Both the position numbers and the translations under genes were made by a program. A stretch of DNA of 33,887 nucleotides from Bacteroidales bacterium (GTDB lineage Bacteria > Bacteroidota > Bacteroidia > Bacteroidales > UBA932), in NCBI GenBank assembly GCA_017527625.1, contig JAFXPV010000079.1:1-33887 (forward strand), read 5' to 3'. Shown here in pieces: positions 14,239 through 21,650 of the stretch; the first letter of the stretch is position 1, and each line of letters begins with the position of its first letter. Under the pieces are notes generated by a model. The model ran no database searches, was not told the DNA's origin, and saw only the letters and a list, made by a program, of their open reading frames with translations.

Positions 14239-15495
14239 ATGAAAGAAGAACTACTTGAGAAAGCCTACGCCATTGCTGCAGAGAGATATGCAGAGGCAGG
14301 CATAGATACCGAAAAGGCTCTCGGCAGGCTGCAGAAGATGGCCATATCGCTGCACTGCTGGCAGGCCGACGACGTGCGCGGCTTCGAATCGGCAGGCGGA
14401 GAAGACCTCACCGGCGGCATCCAGACCACCGGCAACTATCCGGGCCGTGCCCGCAACGTCGAGGAACTCCGCTCCGACGTGCTAAAGGCAACCAGTATGA
14501 TCCCCGGCCGTCACCGTCTGAACCTGCACGAAATATACGGGGAGTTCGGCGGCCGCAAGGTAGACCGCGACGAAGTAGGCCCCGAGCACTTCAAAGGCTG
14601 GATGCAGTGGTCCCGCGAGCAGGGTATGCCGCTGGATTTCAATACCACCTCTTTCTCGCATCCGCTCAGCGGGGACCTGTCGCTGTCAAACCCCGACAAG
14701 GCCATCCGTGACTTCTGGATCGAACATTCGAAGCGATGCCGCGCCATCGCCGACGAGATGGGCCGCAACCAGGGCGATCCCTGCATAATGAACCTCTGGG
14801 TGCACGACGGCAGCAAGGACATCACAGTCAACCGCTACAAGTACCGCGAACTTTTCCGCAGCAGCCTCGACGAGATCTTCGCCACGAAATACGATATGAT
14901 GAAGGACTGCCTCGAGAGCAAGACCTTCGGTATCGGTCTCGAGAGCTACACTGTCGGCTCCCTTGAGTTCTGCGTGGGCTACTGTGCGCAGCACGGCAAG
15001 ATATACACCATCGACACCGGCCACTATCATCCCACCGAGAGCGCTGCCGACAAGGTTTCTTCGGTGCTGCTCTTCGTGCCTGAGCTTATGCTCCACGTGA
15101 GCCGTCCCGTCCGCTGGGATTCCGACCACGTAGTGATAATGAACGACGACATACTCGACCTGTGCAAGGAAATCGTCCGCGCCGACGCTCTCGACCGGGT
15201 GCATTTCGGCCTCGACTATTTCGACGCTTCTATCAACCGCATAGGTGCCTACGTCATCGGCGCCCGTTCGGCCCAGAAATGTATGCTCCAGGCTCTGCTC
15301 GAACCGGTAGAACGTCTCCGCGAATACGAAGAGAGCGGCCGGGGCTTCCAGCGTCTGGCCCTCCTTGAAGAAGCCAAGACCCTGCCTTGGAGTGCGGTCT
15401 GGGATATGTTCTGCCTCCGCAACGAGGTCCCTGTCGGGGAAGATTTCATCCCCGAGATAGAGAGATACGAGAAGGAAGTAACAAGCAGGAGATAA
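14239..15495 (+). CDS. rhaA: L-rhamnose isomerase
   Basis: 418 aa. It converts L-rhamnose to L-rhamnulose in the cytoplasm. Length and motifs fit the family: SLHCWQADDVRGFE near the N-terminus, GNYPGRARN, HRLNLHEIYGE, LWVHDGSKD (187-194), GLESYTVGS with metal-binding Glu235, YTIDTGHYHPTE (256-267) and VRWDSDHVV with Asp and His ligands (291-299). It starts one base after the rhaB stop (TGATATGAAAG), so translation is probably coupled. Confidence 0.96.
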   Translation: MKEELLEKAYAIAAERYAEAGIDTEKALGRLQKMAISLHCWQADDVRGFESAGGEDLTGGIQTTGNYPGRARNVEELRSDVLKATSMIPGRHRLNLHEIYGEFGGRKVDRDEVGPEHFKGWMQWSREQGMPLDFNTTSFSHPLSGDLSLSNPDKAIRDFWIEHSKRCRAIADEMGRNQGDPCIMNLWVHDGSKDITVNRYKYRELFRSSLDEIFATKYDMMKDCLESKTFGIGLESYTVGSLEFCVGYCAQHGKIYTIDTGHYHPTESAADKVSSVLLFVPELMLHVSRPVRWDSDHVVIMNDDILDLCKEIVRADALDRVHFGLDYFDASINRIGAYVIGARSAQKCMLQALLEPVERLREYEESGRGFQRLALLEEAKTLPWSAVWDMFCLRNEVPVGEDFIPEIERYEKEVTSRR

Positions 15496-15498
15496 GCT

Positions 15499-16509
15499 AT
15501 GTCCATCCTTATCGGCCTTCTGATAATCGCAGTCGGCGCATTCTGCCAGTCGAGCAGCTATGTGCCCATCAACAAGATCAAATCCTGGAGCTGGGAGTCG
15601 TTCTGGGCCTTGCAGGGAGTCTTCGCCTGGCTCATATTCCCGTTCCTGGGAGCCCTGCTCGCAGTGCCTGCCGGCCATTCCCTCTTCGAGGTGTATGCCG
15701 CCCATCCGACTGATGCGCTGCTGGCCGCCTTCTTCGGCGTGCTGTGGGGCATAGGCGGCCTGACCTTCGGTCTGTCGATGCGCTACCTCGGCATAGCGCT
15801 GGGACAGAGCATCGCCCTCGGCACCTGCGCCGGCCTTGGAACCATCCTTACTCCGCTGTTCACAGGCCATCCCGGCGACCTGACCGGAGCTGTGATAACT
15901 GGAGTCGTCGTCACGATCCTCGGCATAGCCGTCATCGGAGTAGCCGGCTCCTTGAAGACGAAGGAACTGGCAGCGCGCGGGACGCAGAGCACCGTGAAAG
16001 AATTCAACTTCAAGAAAGGCATAGCCGTGGCGCTGCTGGCCGGCTTTATGAGCGCCTGCTTCTCGATAGGGTTAGGCTTCGGAGAGAGCCTCTGCTGGAG
16101 CGGGACCAAGGAGATATTCAGGACGCTTCCCGCGACGTTTATGGTAACTCTCGGCGGAGCGGTCACCAACCTCGCATATTGCTTCCGCCAGAACAGCAAG
16201 AACAAGACCTGGGGCGATTACAGGCAGAAATCCCTCTGGGGCAACAACCTGCTCTTCTGCGCCCTGGCCGGCCTGCTGTGGTACAGCCAGTTCTTCGGCC
16301 TGAGCCTCGGCAAGGGCTTCCTGGCCGGCGCTCCGGTGCTGCTCACTTTCTCGTGGTGCATACTTATGGCCCTCAACGTCACGTTCAGCAACGTGTGGGG
16401 CATAATTCTCAAGGAATGGAAGGGCTGCAGCCGCAAGACCATAGTAGTGCTTGTTGTCGGCCTTGCGATACTCGTTTTCTCTTCATTCCTTCCCCAACTG
16501 ATAGGATAG
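15499..16509 (+). CDS. rhaT: L-rhamnose-proton symporter
   Basis: 336 aa with about ten membrane helices; imports L-rhamnose across the inner membrane with protons. Family features visible are the N-terminal GLLIIAVGAFCQSSSYVPINKIKSW, GGLTFGLSMRYLGIALGQSIALG and LLWYSQFFGLSLGKG. It lies between isomerase and aldolase genes, three bases after rhaA, the arrangement known in Bacteroidota. Sugar specificity is inferred from family and context. Confidence 0.94.
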   Translation: MSILIGLLIIAVGAFCQSSSYVPINKIKSWSWESFWALQGVFAWLIFPFLGALLAVPAGHSLFEVYAAHPTDALLAAFFGVLWGIGGLTFGLSMRYLGIALGQSIALGTCAGLGTILTPLFTGHPGDLTGAVITGVVVTILGIAVIGVAGSLKTKELAARGTQSTVKEFNFKKGIAVALLAGFMSACFSIGLGFGESLCWSGTKEIFRTLPATFMVTLGGAVTNLAYCFRQNSKNKTWGDYRQKSLWGNNLLFCALAGLLWYSQFFGLSLGKGFLAGAPVLLTFSWCILMALNVTFSNVWGIILKEWKGCSRKTIVVLVVGLAILVFSSFLPQLIG

Positions 16510-16515
16510 TCCGAT

Positions 16516-17331
16516 ATGAAATCTATACTTGACACACGTCCCGCCCTGACGGCGGAAATAATGAAAGTCGCCGAGGTGGCCGGCTACCTTTGGGAGAAGG
16601 GCTGGGCCGAGCGCAACGGCGGCAACATAACCATCAATGTGACGAATGAGGTGGGCTGCGGCTGCAGTCTTCCCGACAAGGCCCTCGCAGGTCCGTTCGA
16701 AATAGGGGAGACGCTCCCCAACCTCAAGGGCTGCTGGTTCTACTGCAAAGGCACGAACCGCCGTATGCGCGACCTTGCCCGCGACCCTATGGCGAACGGC
16801 TCGGTGATAAAGATAACCGACGACTGCGCGCACTATTACATAGTCGCCGACGCCGTGGTGCCTCCGACTTCCGAGCTGCCCTCGCATCTGGCCGTACACA
16901 ATTATCTCATCGGCAAAGGCTCTTCATACAAAGCCTGCGTGCATACCCATCCGACCGAGCTGGTGGCTATGAGCCACACGGAGGCTTTCCTGCAGAAAGA
17001 TGTGCTGACAAAGCTGCTGTGGAGTATGATTCCCGAGACCAGGGCTTTCTGCCCCCGCGGCCTCGGCATAGTGCCTTATATGCTGCCTGGCTCCAAGGCC
17101 CTGGCGGCGGCGACCATCGCTGCCATCGATGAAGATTATGATGTCGTGCTCTGGGAGAAACACGGCGTCTTCGCTATCGGCGAGGATGTCATCGAGGCTT
17201 TCGATATGATTGACACCCTTAACAAAAGCGCGCTCATCTATCGGGATGCGCGCGCTATGGGTTTTACGCCGGACGGTATGTCTGAAGCCCAGATGACCGA
17301 GCTGGCGAGGGCCTTTAATTTACCGATGTAA
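16516..17331 (+). CDS. rhaD: Rhamnulose-1-phosphate aldolase
   Basis: 271 aa. It splits L-rhamnulose 1-phosphate into dihydroxyacetone phosphate and L-lactaldehyde. It is a zinc-dependent class II aldolase: GWAERNGGNITI near the N-terminus, VPPTSELPSHLAVH with catalytic Glu120, CVHTHPTELVAMSH with zinc ligands His143 and His145, and LWEKHGVFAIG with a further zinc-ligand His. Last gene of the operon. The lactaldehyde reductase and the AraC-type regulator often found with this operon in Bacteroides are absent here. Confidence 0.95.
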   Translation: MKSILDTRPALTAEIMKVAEVAGYLWEKGWAERNGGNITINVTNEVGCGCSLPDKALAGPFEIGETLPNLKGCWFYCKGTNRRMRDLARDPMANGSVIKITDDCAHYYIVADAVVPPTSELPSHLAVHNYLIGKGSSYKACVHTHPTELVAMSHTEAFLQKDVLTKLLWSMIPETRAFCPRGLGIVPYMLPGSKALAAATIAAIDEDYDVVLWEKHGVFAIGEDVIEAFDMIDTLNKSALIYRDARAMGFTPDGMSEAQMTELARAFNLPM

Positions 17332-17351
17332 TAAATCGGCAGTCATCCTTT

Positions 17352-17483
17352 GCAGAAGAAGCTCTGGATGTTGTTGTGAAGACCCTGGCCACCCTCGGCC
17401 GATAGAGGGAGGGGCCCACGCGCAGCGTGGGAGGGAGACGCGAAGCGTCGGTCTGAACAACAATACTCCAGAGCGTCTGCTGC
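17352..17483. repeat. Palindromic intergenic element, copy B, at a convergent junction
   Basis: Imperfect outer inverted repeat of about 33 bases (17352-17384 / 17450-17483) with paired blocks GCTCTGGA, TTGTTGT and AGACC. The interior has CTGGCCACCC(T)CGGCC (17385-17400), GGGAGGGG (17407-17414), hairpin CCCACGC-GCA-GCGTGGG (17415-17431), GGGAGGGA (17429-17436) and hairpin GACGC-GAA-GCGTC (17437-17449). The core and block order match copy A at 7327-7500, while the outer arms differ. The right arm touches the stop codon of the peptidase gene. Confidence 0.75.
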
Positions 17484-18772
17484 TATTCGTAGAGCCAGCC
17501 GGCTATTATTCCTTTTATCTCTTCCTGGGTGGCCTCGGGGAAAGTGCGGATGCGCGCCCTGTGGCTTCCGGCCGGGTCGATGTAGATGTGCACGTTCTCG
17601 CCGACAGGTTCGGACGCCCTGACTGCGGACCACGGGTCGAACTCTCCGTAGATGAATAGCATACGGGCGTCTGTGGTCTTGAGGAATTTCTTCAGCTTGC
17701 GGCTGAGGGTCTTGTCGAAACGCAGGTTGCGGGCGTCTTCGGGCACGAAGATGCGCTCGAGGTATCCCTTGGCGCTCTTGATGGTCAGGAGCTTCTTGAA
17801 GGGCTTCACGTCATAGCCGTAGTAGCCGAGTTCGTGTGCTGCCATCACGAAGAACGGCGTCGTGTCGCCTTCCTTCTTCCAGTAGTCGGGACCGCTTACC
17901 TGCACCATAAAGTCGAAAATCTCCTTGTCGGAAGCATCGCTTGCGGGGATGTTCTCGACCGGAGTACCCCACTGCCAGAAAGCGAACGAGAACTCCAGCG
18001 CCGTCATATCGTACACTTCATTGATGGGGATGCGGTATTCATATTTCTTCTCCTTGACAAAGGCTTCGAACATAGGGGTGAGGGCTTCGCGTCGTTTCAG
18101 GAATTCGGTCTGGAATTCGCGGACAGCCTTGCGGTCGGAGATGCTGCCGCAGAAATCAGCTATGAAGGGCTCGTGGCGTCCGTCCTCGCGGCTGCGGCAG
18201 AAGGGACCTACGTAGGGGACAGTGATGTCCACGTCGTCGGGGAAGAAGGCGCGGAATATGGCCGAGTTCTGGCCACCCTTGCTGATGCCGGTGCCGATCC
18301 ACTTCTTCGGGAAGACGGTCTTGAGCTCGGTGATGACGCGGTGGTAGTCGTTGGCTGCATTTTCGGCGGTCAGGTATTCCCAGCCTGCGTCAGGCTTGGG
18401 CTCGAGGAAGTAGCGGTGTTCGACAACCACGTTGTTGAGGTTGAAAAGCAGGGCAAGTTCATCCTTGTAGGTGGGTCTTGCAGCGTATGCTGCGCCGTAA
18501 CCTTCAGCTACGAAGACGCTTGAAGAGTCGCGGTCGGTGCATCCGACGAAGACTCTCTGCAGGAAAGTGCCCTTGGAGGGATCCTTATGGCTTACGGGCT
18601 GCTCGAACCAGAGCAGGTATTTCTCGCCGAAAGCCTGGCCGGCGTCTAGCTTCTCGACTTTGCGAACTGAGGGGAGAGCCTCGAAAAGGGCCTGATAGTT
18701 CTGGGCGTCAACGTTCTGCGGAAACAGAAGCACAAATGCGGCGAGAACCGCTGCTAAGTATCGTTTTGTCAT
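17483..18772 (-). CDS. Secreted S28/S37-type serine peptidase (Pro-X peptidase-like)
   Basis: 429 aa with a signal peptide ending near VDAQ (24). It belongs to the alpha/beta-hydrolase serine peptidases of the PS-10 (S37) and prolyl carboxypeptidase (S28) group. Nucleophile Ser164 lies in GTGISKGGQNS, a probable Asp is in LFIYGEFDPWSA and a probable His in DPAGSHRARI. Other conserved parts are YLLWFEQPVSHKDPSKGTFLQR and VVEHRYFLEPKP. Members cut Pro-containing peptides near the N- or C-terminus; the exact specificity here is not known. With the DPP11-like enzyme it suggests peptide use in the periplasm. Confidence 0.88.
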   Translation of the reverse strand: MTKRYLAAVLAAFVLLFPQNVDAQNYQALFEALPSVRKVEKLDAGQAFGEKYLLWFEQPVSHKDPSKGTFLQRVFVGCTDRDSSSVFVAEGYGAAYAARPTYKDELALLFNLNNVVVEHRYFLEPKPDAGWEYLTAENAANDYHRVITELKTVFPKKWIGTGISKGGQNSAIFRAFFPDDVDITVPYVGPFCRSREDGRHEPFIADFCGSISDRKAVREFQTEFLKRREALTPMFEAFVKEKKYEYRIPINEVYDMTALEFSFAFWQWGTPVENIPASDASDKEIFDFMVQVSGPDYWKKEGDTTPFFVMAAHELGYYGYDVKPFKKLLTIKSAKGYLERIFVPEDARNLRFDKTLSRKLKKFLKTTDARMLFIYGEFDPWSAVRASEPVGENVHIYIDPAGSHRARIRTFPEATQEEIKGIIAGWLYE

Positions 18773-18797
18773 TGTGGTATGTTATTTGTCTGCTATG

Positions 18798-18805
18798 CAA
18801 AACTA
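18798..18805 (-). promoter_or_regulatory. -7 box of the serine peptidase gene
   Basis: TAGTTTTG on the minus strand, 25 bases before the ATG at 18772. No clear -33 TTTG. Confidence 0.4.
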
Positions 18806-18827
18806 CTGTTTTTTATCTAATTTTTCT

Positions 18828-18835
18828 TAACTTTG
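18828..18835 (+). promoter_or_regulatory. -7 box of the OmpA-family lipoprotein gene
   Basis: TAACTTTG, 58 bases before the ATG at 18894, giving a leader of about 50 bases. It is divergent from the peptidase promoter 22 bases away. Confidence 0.45.
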
Positions 18836-18893
18836 CTAGTTGGTGAACCATTTTTTTAATTCGACAATATCCAACTATTAATAACAAACAGAA

Positions 18894-19574
18894 ATGAAAA
18901 AAGTCATTATTTCTCTTATGTGCGCAATCACAGTTCTTTCAGGTTGCGGCAACATGTCAAATCTCTCCAAGGGCTCATTGATCGGCGGTGGTGCAGGTGC
19001 TGCAGTAGGTGCAGGTATCGGCGCTCTCATCGGCGATGGTAAAGGTGCTGCCATCGGCGCTGCCATCGGTTCTGCAGTAGGAGCCGGCGCAGGTGCAATC
19101 ATCGGCAACCAGATGGACAAGAAAGCTGAAGAACTGGCAGCTATCGAAGGTGCCAGCGTTGACACCCTGACTGATGCCAACAACCTCAAGTCAATCAAAG
19201 TTACCTTCGACAGCGGAATCCTCTTCCCTCACAACGGTACTGCATTGAGCAAAGCTTCCAAGGACGCTCTCGAGAAATTTGCGAATACTATGGCTGATAT
19301 GCCCGAGACCGACCTTACTATCCAGGGCCACACCGACAACACCGGTACCAGGGAAGTGAATGACAGGATCTCTCTCAAGAGGGCCCAGTCAGTCAGTGAG
19401 TTCCTCAAGAAATGCGGAATGAAGGACGACCGCTTCACCGTAGAAGGTCTGGCATACGACGTTCCGGTTGCTTCAAATGAGACCGCAGAAGGCCGTGCAC
19501 AGAACCGCCGCGTTGAAATCTACATCACTGCCAACGAGCAGATGATCGCCGACGCAGAGAAAGCAGCCAACTAA
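18894..19574 (+). CDS. OmpA-family lipoprotein with a Gly-zipper
   Basis: 226 aa. Lipoprotein signal peptide with lipobox LSGC (lipidated Cys18). Residues about 27-72 form a Gly/Ala-rich Gly-zipper (GGGAGAAVGAGIGALIGDGKG and following), able to insert in or pack against membranes. Residues about 100-215 form an OmpA C-terminal peptidoglycan-binding domain: VTFDSGILFPHN, LTIQGHTDNTGTREVNDRISLKRAQSV and QNRRVEIYI. It probably anchors the outer membrane to peptidoglycan, like YiaD-type proteins. Its own promoter and 52-base leader suggest high expression; pncB follows after 26 bases and could be read through. Confidence 0.92.
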   Translation: MKKVIISLMCAITVLSGCGNMSNLSKGSLIGGGAGAAVGAGIGALIGDGKGAAIGAAIGSAVGAGAGAIIGNQMDKKAEELAAIEGASVDTLTDANNLKSIKVTFDSGILFPHNGTALSKASKDALEKFANTMADMPETDLTIQGHTDNTGTREVNDRISLKRAQSVSEFLKKCGMKDDRFTVEGLAYDVPVASNETAEGRAQNRRVEIYITANEQMIADAEKAAN

Positions 19575-19600
19575 TCTGACAATCCTTAACACTCACGGAA

Positions 19601-21079
19601 ATGTTCAATACCGCTTATTGCTCCGACAAGTACCAGTACACGATGGGAAAGTCATACTTCGACAGTGGGATGCAAGACAAAATCGCTGTCTTCAACCTCT
19701 TTTACCGTACCGCTCCCGACAACAACAACTGGGCTGTGGTTTCAGGTGTCGAAGAGGTTCTCGAAATGATTTCGGGCCTGGGCAGGATGGATGAACGTTT
19801 CTTTGAGAAACTACTTCCGGGCGACGATTGCGCTGAATATCGCAAGATGCTCGCCGCAATGAAATTCACAGGCAACGTATACGCTATGAGGGAAGGTGAG
19901 ATCGCCTTCCCTCGCGAGCCTGTGATTACCGTAGAGGCTCCGCTTATAGAGGCCCAGGTGCTCGAGACCCCGATGCTGTGCATAATGAACCACCAGATGG
20001 CTGTCGCCACCAAGGCTTCAAGGGTCACCAGAAGCACCGCCAAGCCGGTGAGCGAGTTCGGCTCCCGCAGGGCCCACGGCCCCTGGGCGGCGGTCTACGG
20101 CGGCAAGGCAGCCATCATCGGCGGCTGCGCCAACAGTTCCAATATCCTTTCCGCAGACATTTTCGGTTTCCAGTCCAGCGGAACGATGGCCCACAGCTAC
20201 GTCACCTCCTTCGGAGTGTCAGTGGCCAGTGAGTACAAAGCATTCGACACATACATCAAGACCCATCGCGGTGAGGGGCTCATCCTCCTCATCGACACTT
20301 TCGACACCCTCAAGTGCGGCCTGCAGAATGCCATCCGCGCCTTCAAGGCCAACGGCATAGACGACAACTATCCTCAGGGCTATGGCATCCGTCTCGACAG
20401 CGGTGACCTGGCATACCTCTCACAGGAGTGCCGCGCCCAGCTCGACAAGGCCGGCCTTGCAAAATGCAAGGTGTTCGCCACCAACTCCCTGGATGAATAC
20501 CTCATCCCCGAGTTGGAGCGCCAGGGTGCATCCATCGATTCCTACGGAGTCGGTGACGCCATCGCCACAAGCAAGCACAATCCCTGCTTCGGCAATGTTT
20601 ACAAACTGGTCCAGATCGACGGCCAGCCGGTGCTCAAACGCTCCGAAGACATAGTCAAGCTGATCAATCCGGGCTTCCAGATCACTTACCGTATCATCCA
20701 GAACGACACCTTCAAGGCAGACGTCACCTGTCTGCGCGGAGGTCCCTTCGAGAAAAAGCTCCTCGCATCGGAGGAGGTAACCATCCGTGCCGAGTTCGAC
20801 AACACCCGGTACACCACCTACAAGGCCGGCAGCTATGAGGCCAAGCCCCTGCAGGTGCAGATGATCAGGGACGGTGTCACAACCCCCGACACCCGCAGCA
20901 TTGCGCAGCGCAAGCAATATTATCTCGACAACCTTGCGTCGCTCAATCCCACCCAGAAGAGGCTCATCAATCCCCACTACTACAAAGTGGACATCTCCGA
21001 TGACCTCTATGATTTGAAAATGAACCTTATCAACAACATAATAAAAGAGATAGATGATTTCAGCCATAGCCAAGACTGA
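19601..21079 (+). CDS. pncB: Nicotinate phosphoribosyltransferase
   Basis: 492 aa. It makes nicotinate mononucleotide from nicotinate and PRPP in NAD+ salvage, feeding the NadD domain encoded at 7682. Visible motifs are CSDKYQYTMGKSYF near the N-terminus, SEFGSRRAHGPWAAVYGGKA (151-170), GTMAHSYVTSFG with the phosphorylatable His198, LIDTFDTL, GIRLDSGDLAYLS (262-274) and YGVGDAIATSKHNPCFGNVYKL. First gene of a densely packed operon extending to 28540. Its end overlaps the next gene by 26 bases. Confidence 0.94.
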   Translation: MFNTAYCSDKYQYTMGKSYFDSGMQDKIAVFNLFYRTAPDNNNWAVVSGVEEVLEMISGLGRMDERFFEKLLPGDDCAEYRKMLAAMKFTGNVYAMREGEIAFPREPVITVEAPLIEAQVLETPMLCIMNHQMAVATKASRVTRSTAKPVSEFGSRRAHGPWAAVYGGKAAIIGGCANSSNILSADIFGFQSSGTMAHSYVTSFGVSVASEYKAFDTYIKTHRGEGLILLIDTFDTLKCGLQNAIRAFKANGIDDNYPQGYGIRLDSGDLAYLSQECRAQLDKAGLAKCKVFATNSLDEYLIPELERQGASIDSYGVGDAIATSKHNPCFGNVYKLVQIDGQPVLKRSEDIVKLINPGFQITYRIIQNDTFKADVTCLRGGPFEKKLLASEEVTIRAEFDNTRYTTYKAGSYEAKPLQVQMIRDGVTTPDTRSIAQRKQYYLDNLASLNPTQKRLINPHYYKVDISDDLYDLKMNLINNIIKEIDDFSHSQD

Positions 21080-21650
21080 CCTGACTGCACTAGTCCTGAT
21101 CGACACCCTCTATGACTTCATAGACGGTACGGTTGCGTGCGAGGGCGCAGAACCCGCTGCACGCAGGGCTGCGGCTTTCATTAACAACAATCCCAAGTTG
21201 AAAGCCTATTATGTGGTCGACACCCATCCTTCAAACCATTGTTCCTTCAAGGAGTACGGCGGCGTGTGGCCGGTCAATTGCGTGGCCGGGACGCGCGGAG
21301 TCACCATCCACGCGGCATTCTATTCTCTGTCGAATTTTGACAACCATCCCCAGGCAGACAATATCTACCGGAAGGGCGTAGCTGCAGATGACGACCGTTA
21401 CTCCGCCATCGCTGCCGAGACTGCCTTCGGAGGTGAGTTGTTCAGAGCCCTGCCCAAGAAAGTTATCGTGTGCGGCAACGCCACAGAATATGGCGTCAAG
21501 GCTACTTGTGACGACTTGCTGGAGACCGGGCACGACGTTACAGTCCTCGAGGATGCCCTCGGCTATGTCACCAAAGAGGGACACGACGAGGCTGTCGCTG
21601 CGATGCGGGAACAGGGAGTGCGGTTCATCAATGCAGTCAGATATGATTGA
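21054..21650 (+). CDS. pncA: Nicotinamidase-like cysteine hydrolase, nucleophile Cys replaced by Gly
   Basis: 198 aa, isochorismatase-fold family. PncA converts nicotinamide to nicotinate, which PncB next to it would use. Conserved parts present are LVLIDTLYDFIDG with catalytic Asp17, the metal motif DTHPSNHCSF (Asp56, His58, His62), WPVNCVAGTRG and RKG with the expected Lys107. In the nucleophile loop, normally of the form ATDYCVKAT, this protein has ATEYGVKAT: Gly147 (codon GGC, 21492-21494) stands where the catalytic Cys should be. Cys152 follows five residues later. Either the enzyme is inactive or altered, or there is a base error (GGC versus TGC). The 26-base overlap with pncB suggests coupled translation. 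Confidence 0.82.
   Translation: MISAIAKTDLTALVLIDTLYDFIDGTVACEGAEPAARRAAAFINNNPKLKAYYVVDTHPSNHCSFKEYGGVWPVNCVAGTRGVTIHAAFYSLSNFDNHPQADNIYRKGVAADDDRYSAIAAETAFGGELFRALPKKVIVCGNATEYGVKATCDDLLETGHDVTVLEDALGYVTKEGHDEAVAAMREQGVRFINAVRYD

Noticed and set aside
14686..15870. Minus-strand 394-codon ORF opposite rhaA/rhaT
   Set aside because: Antisense shadow spanning two good genes, with long low-complexity stretches of Glu, Ala and Val.
15744..16532. 262-codon alternative frame within rhaT
   Set aside because: Very rich in Arg, His and Pro, typical of an out-of-frame reading; rhaT has the correct membrane topology and motifs.
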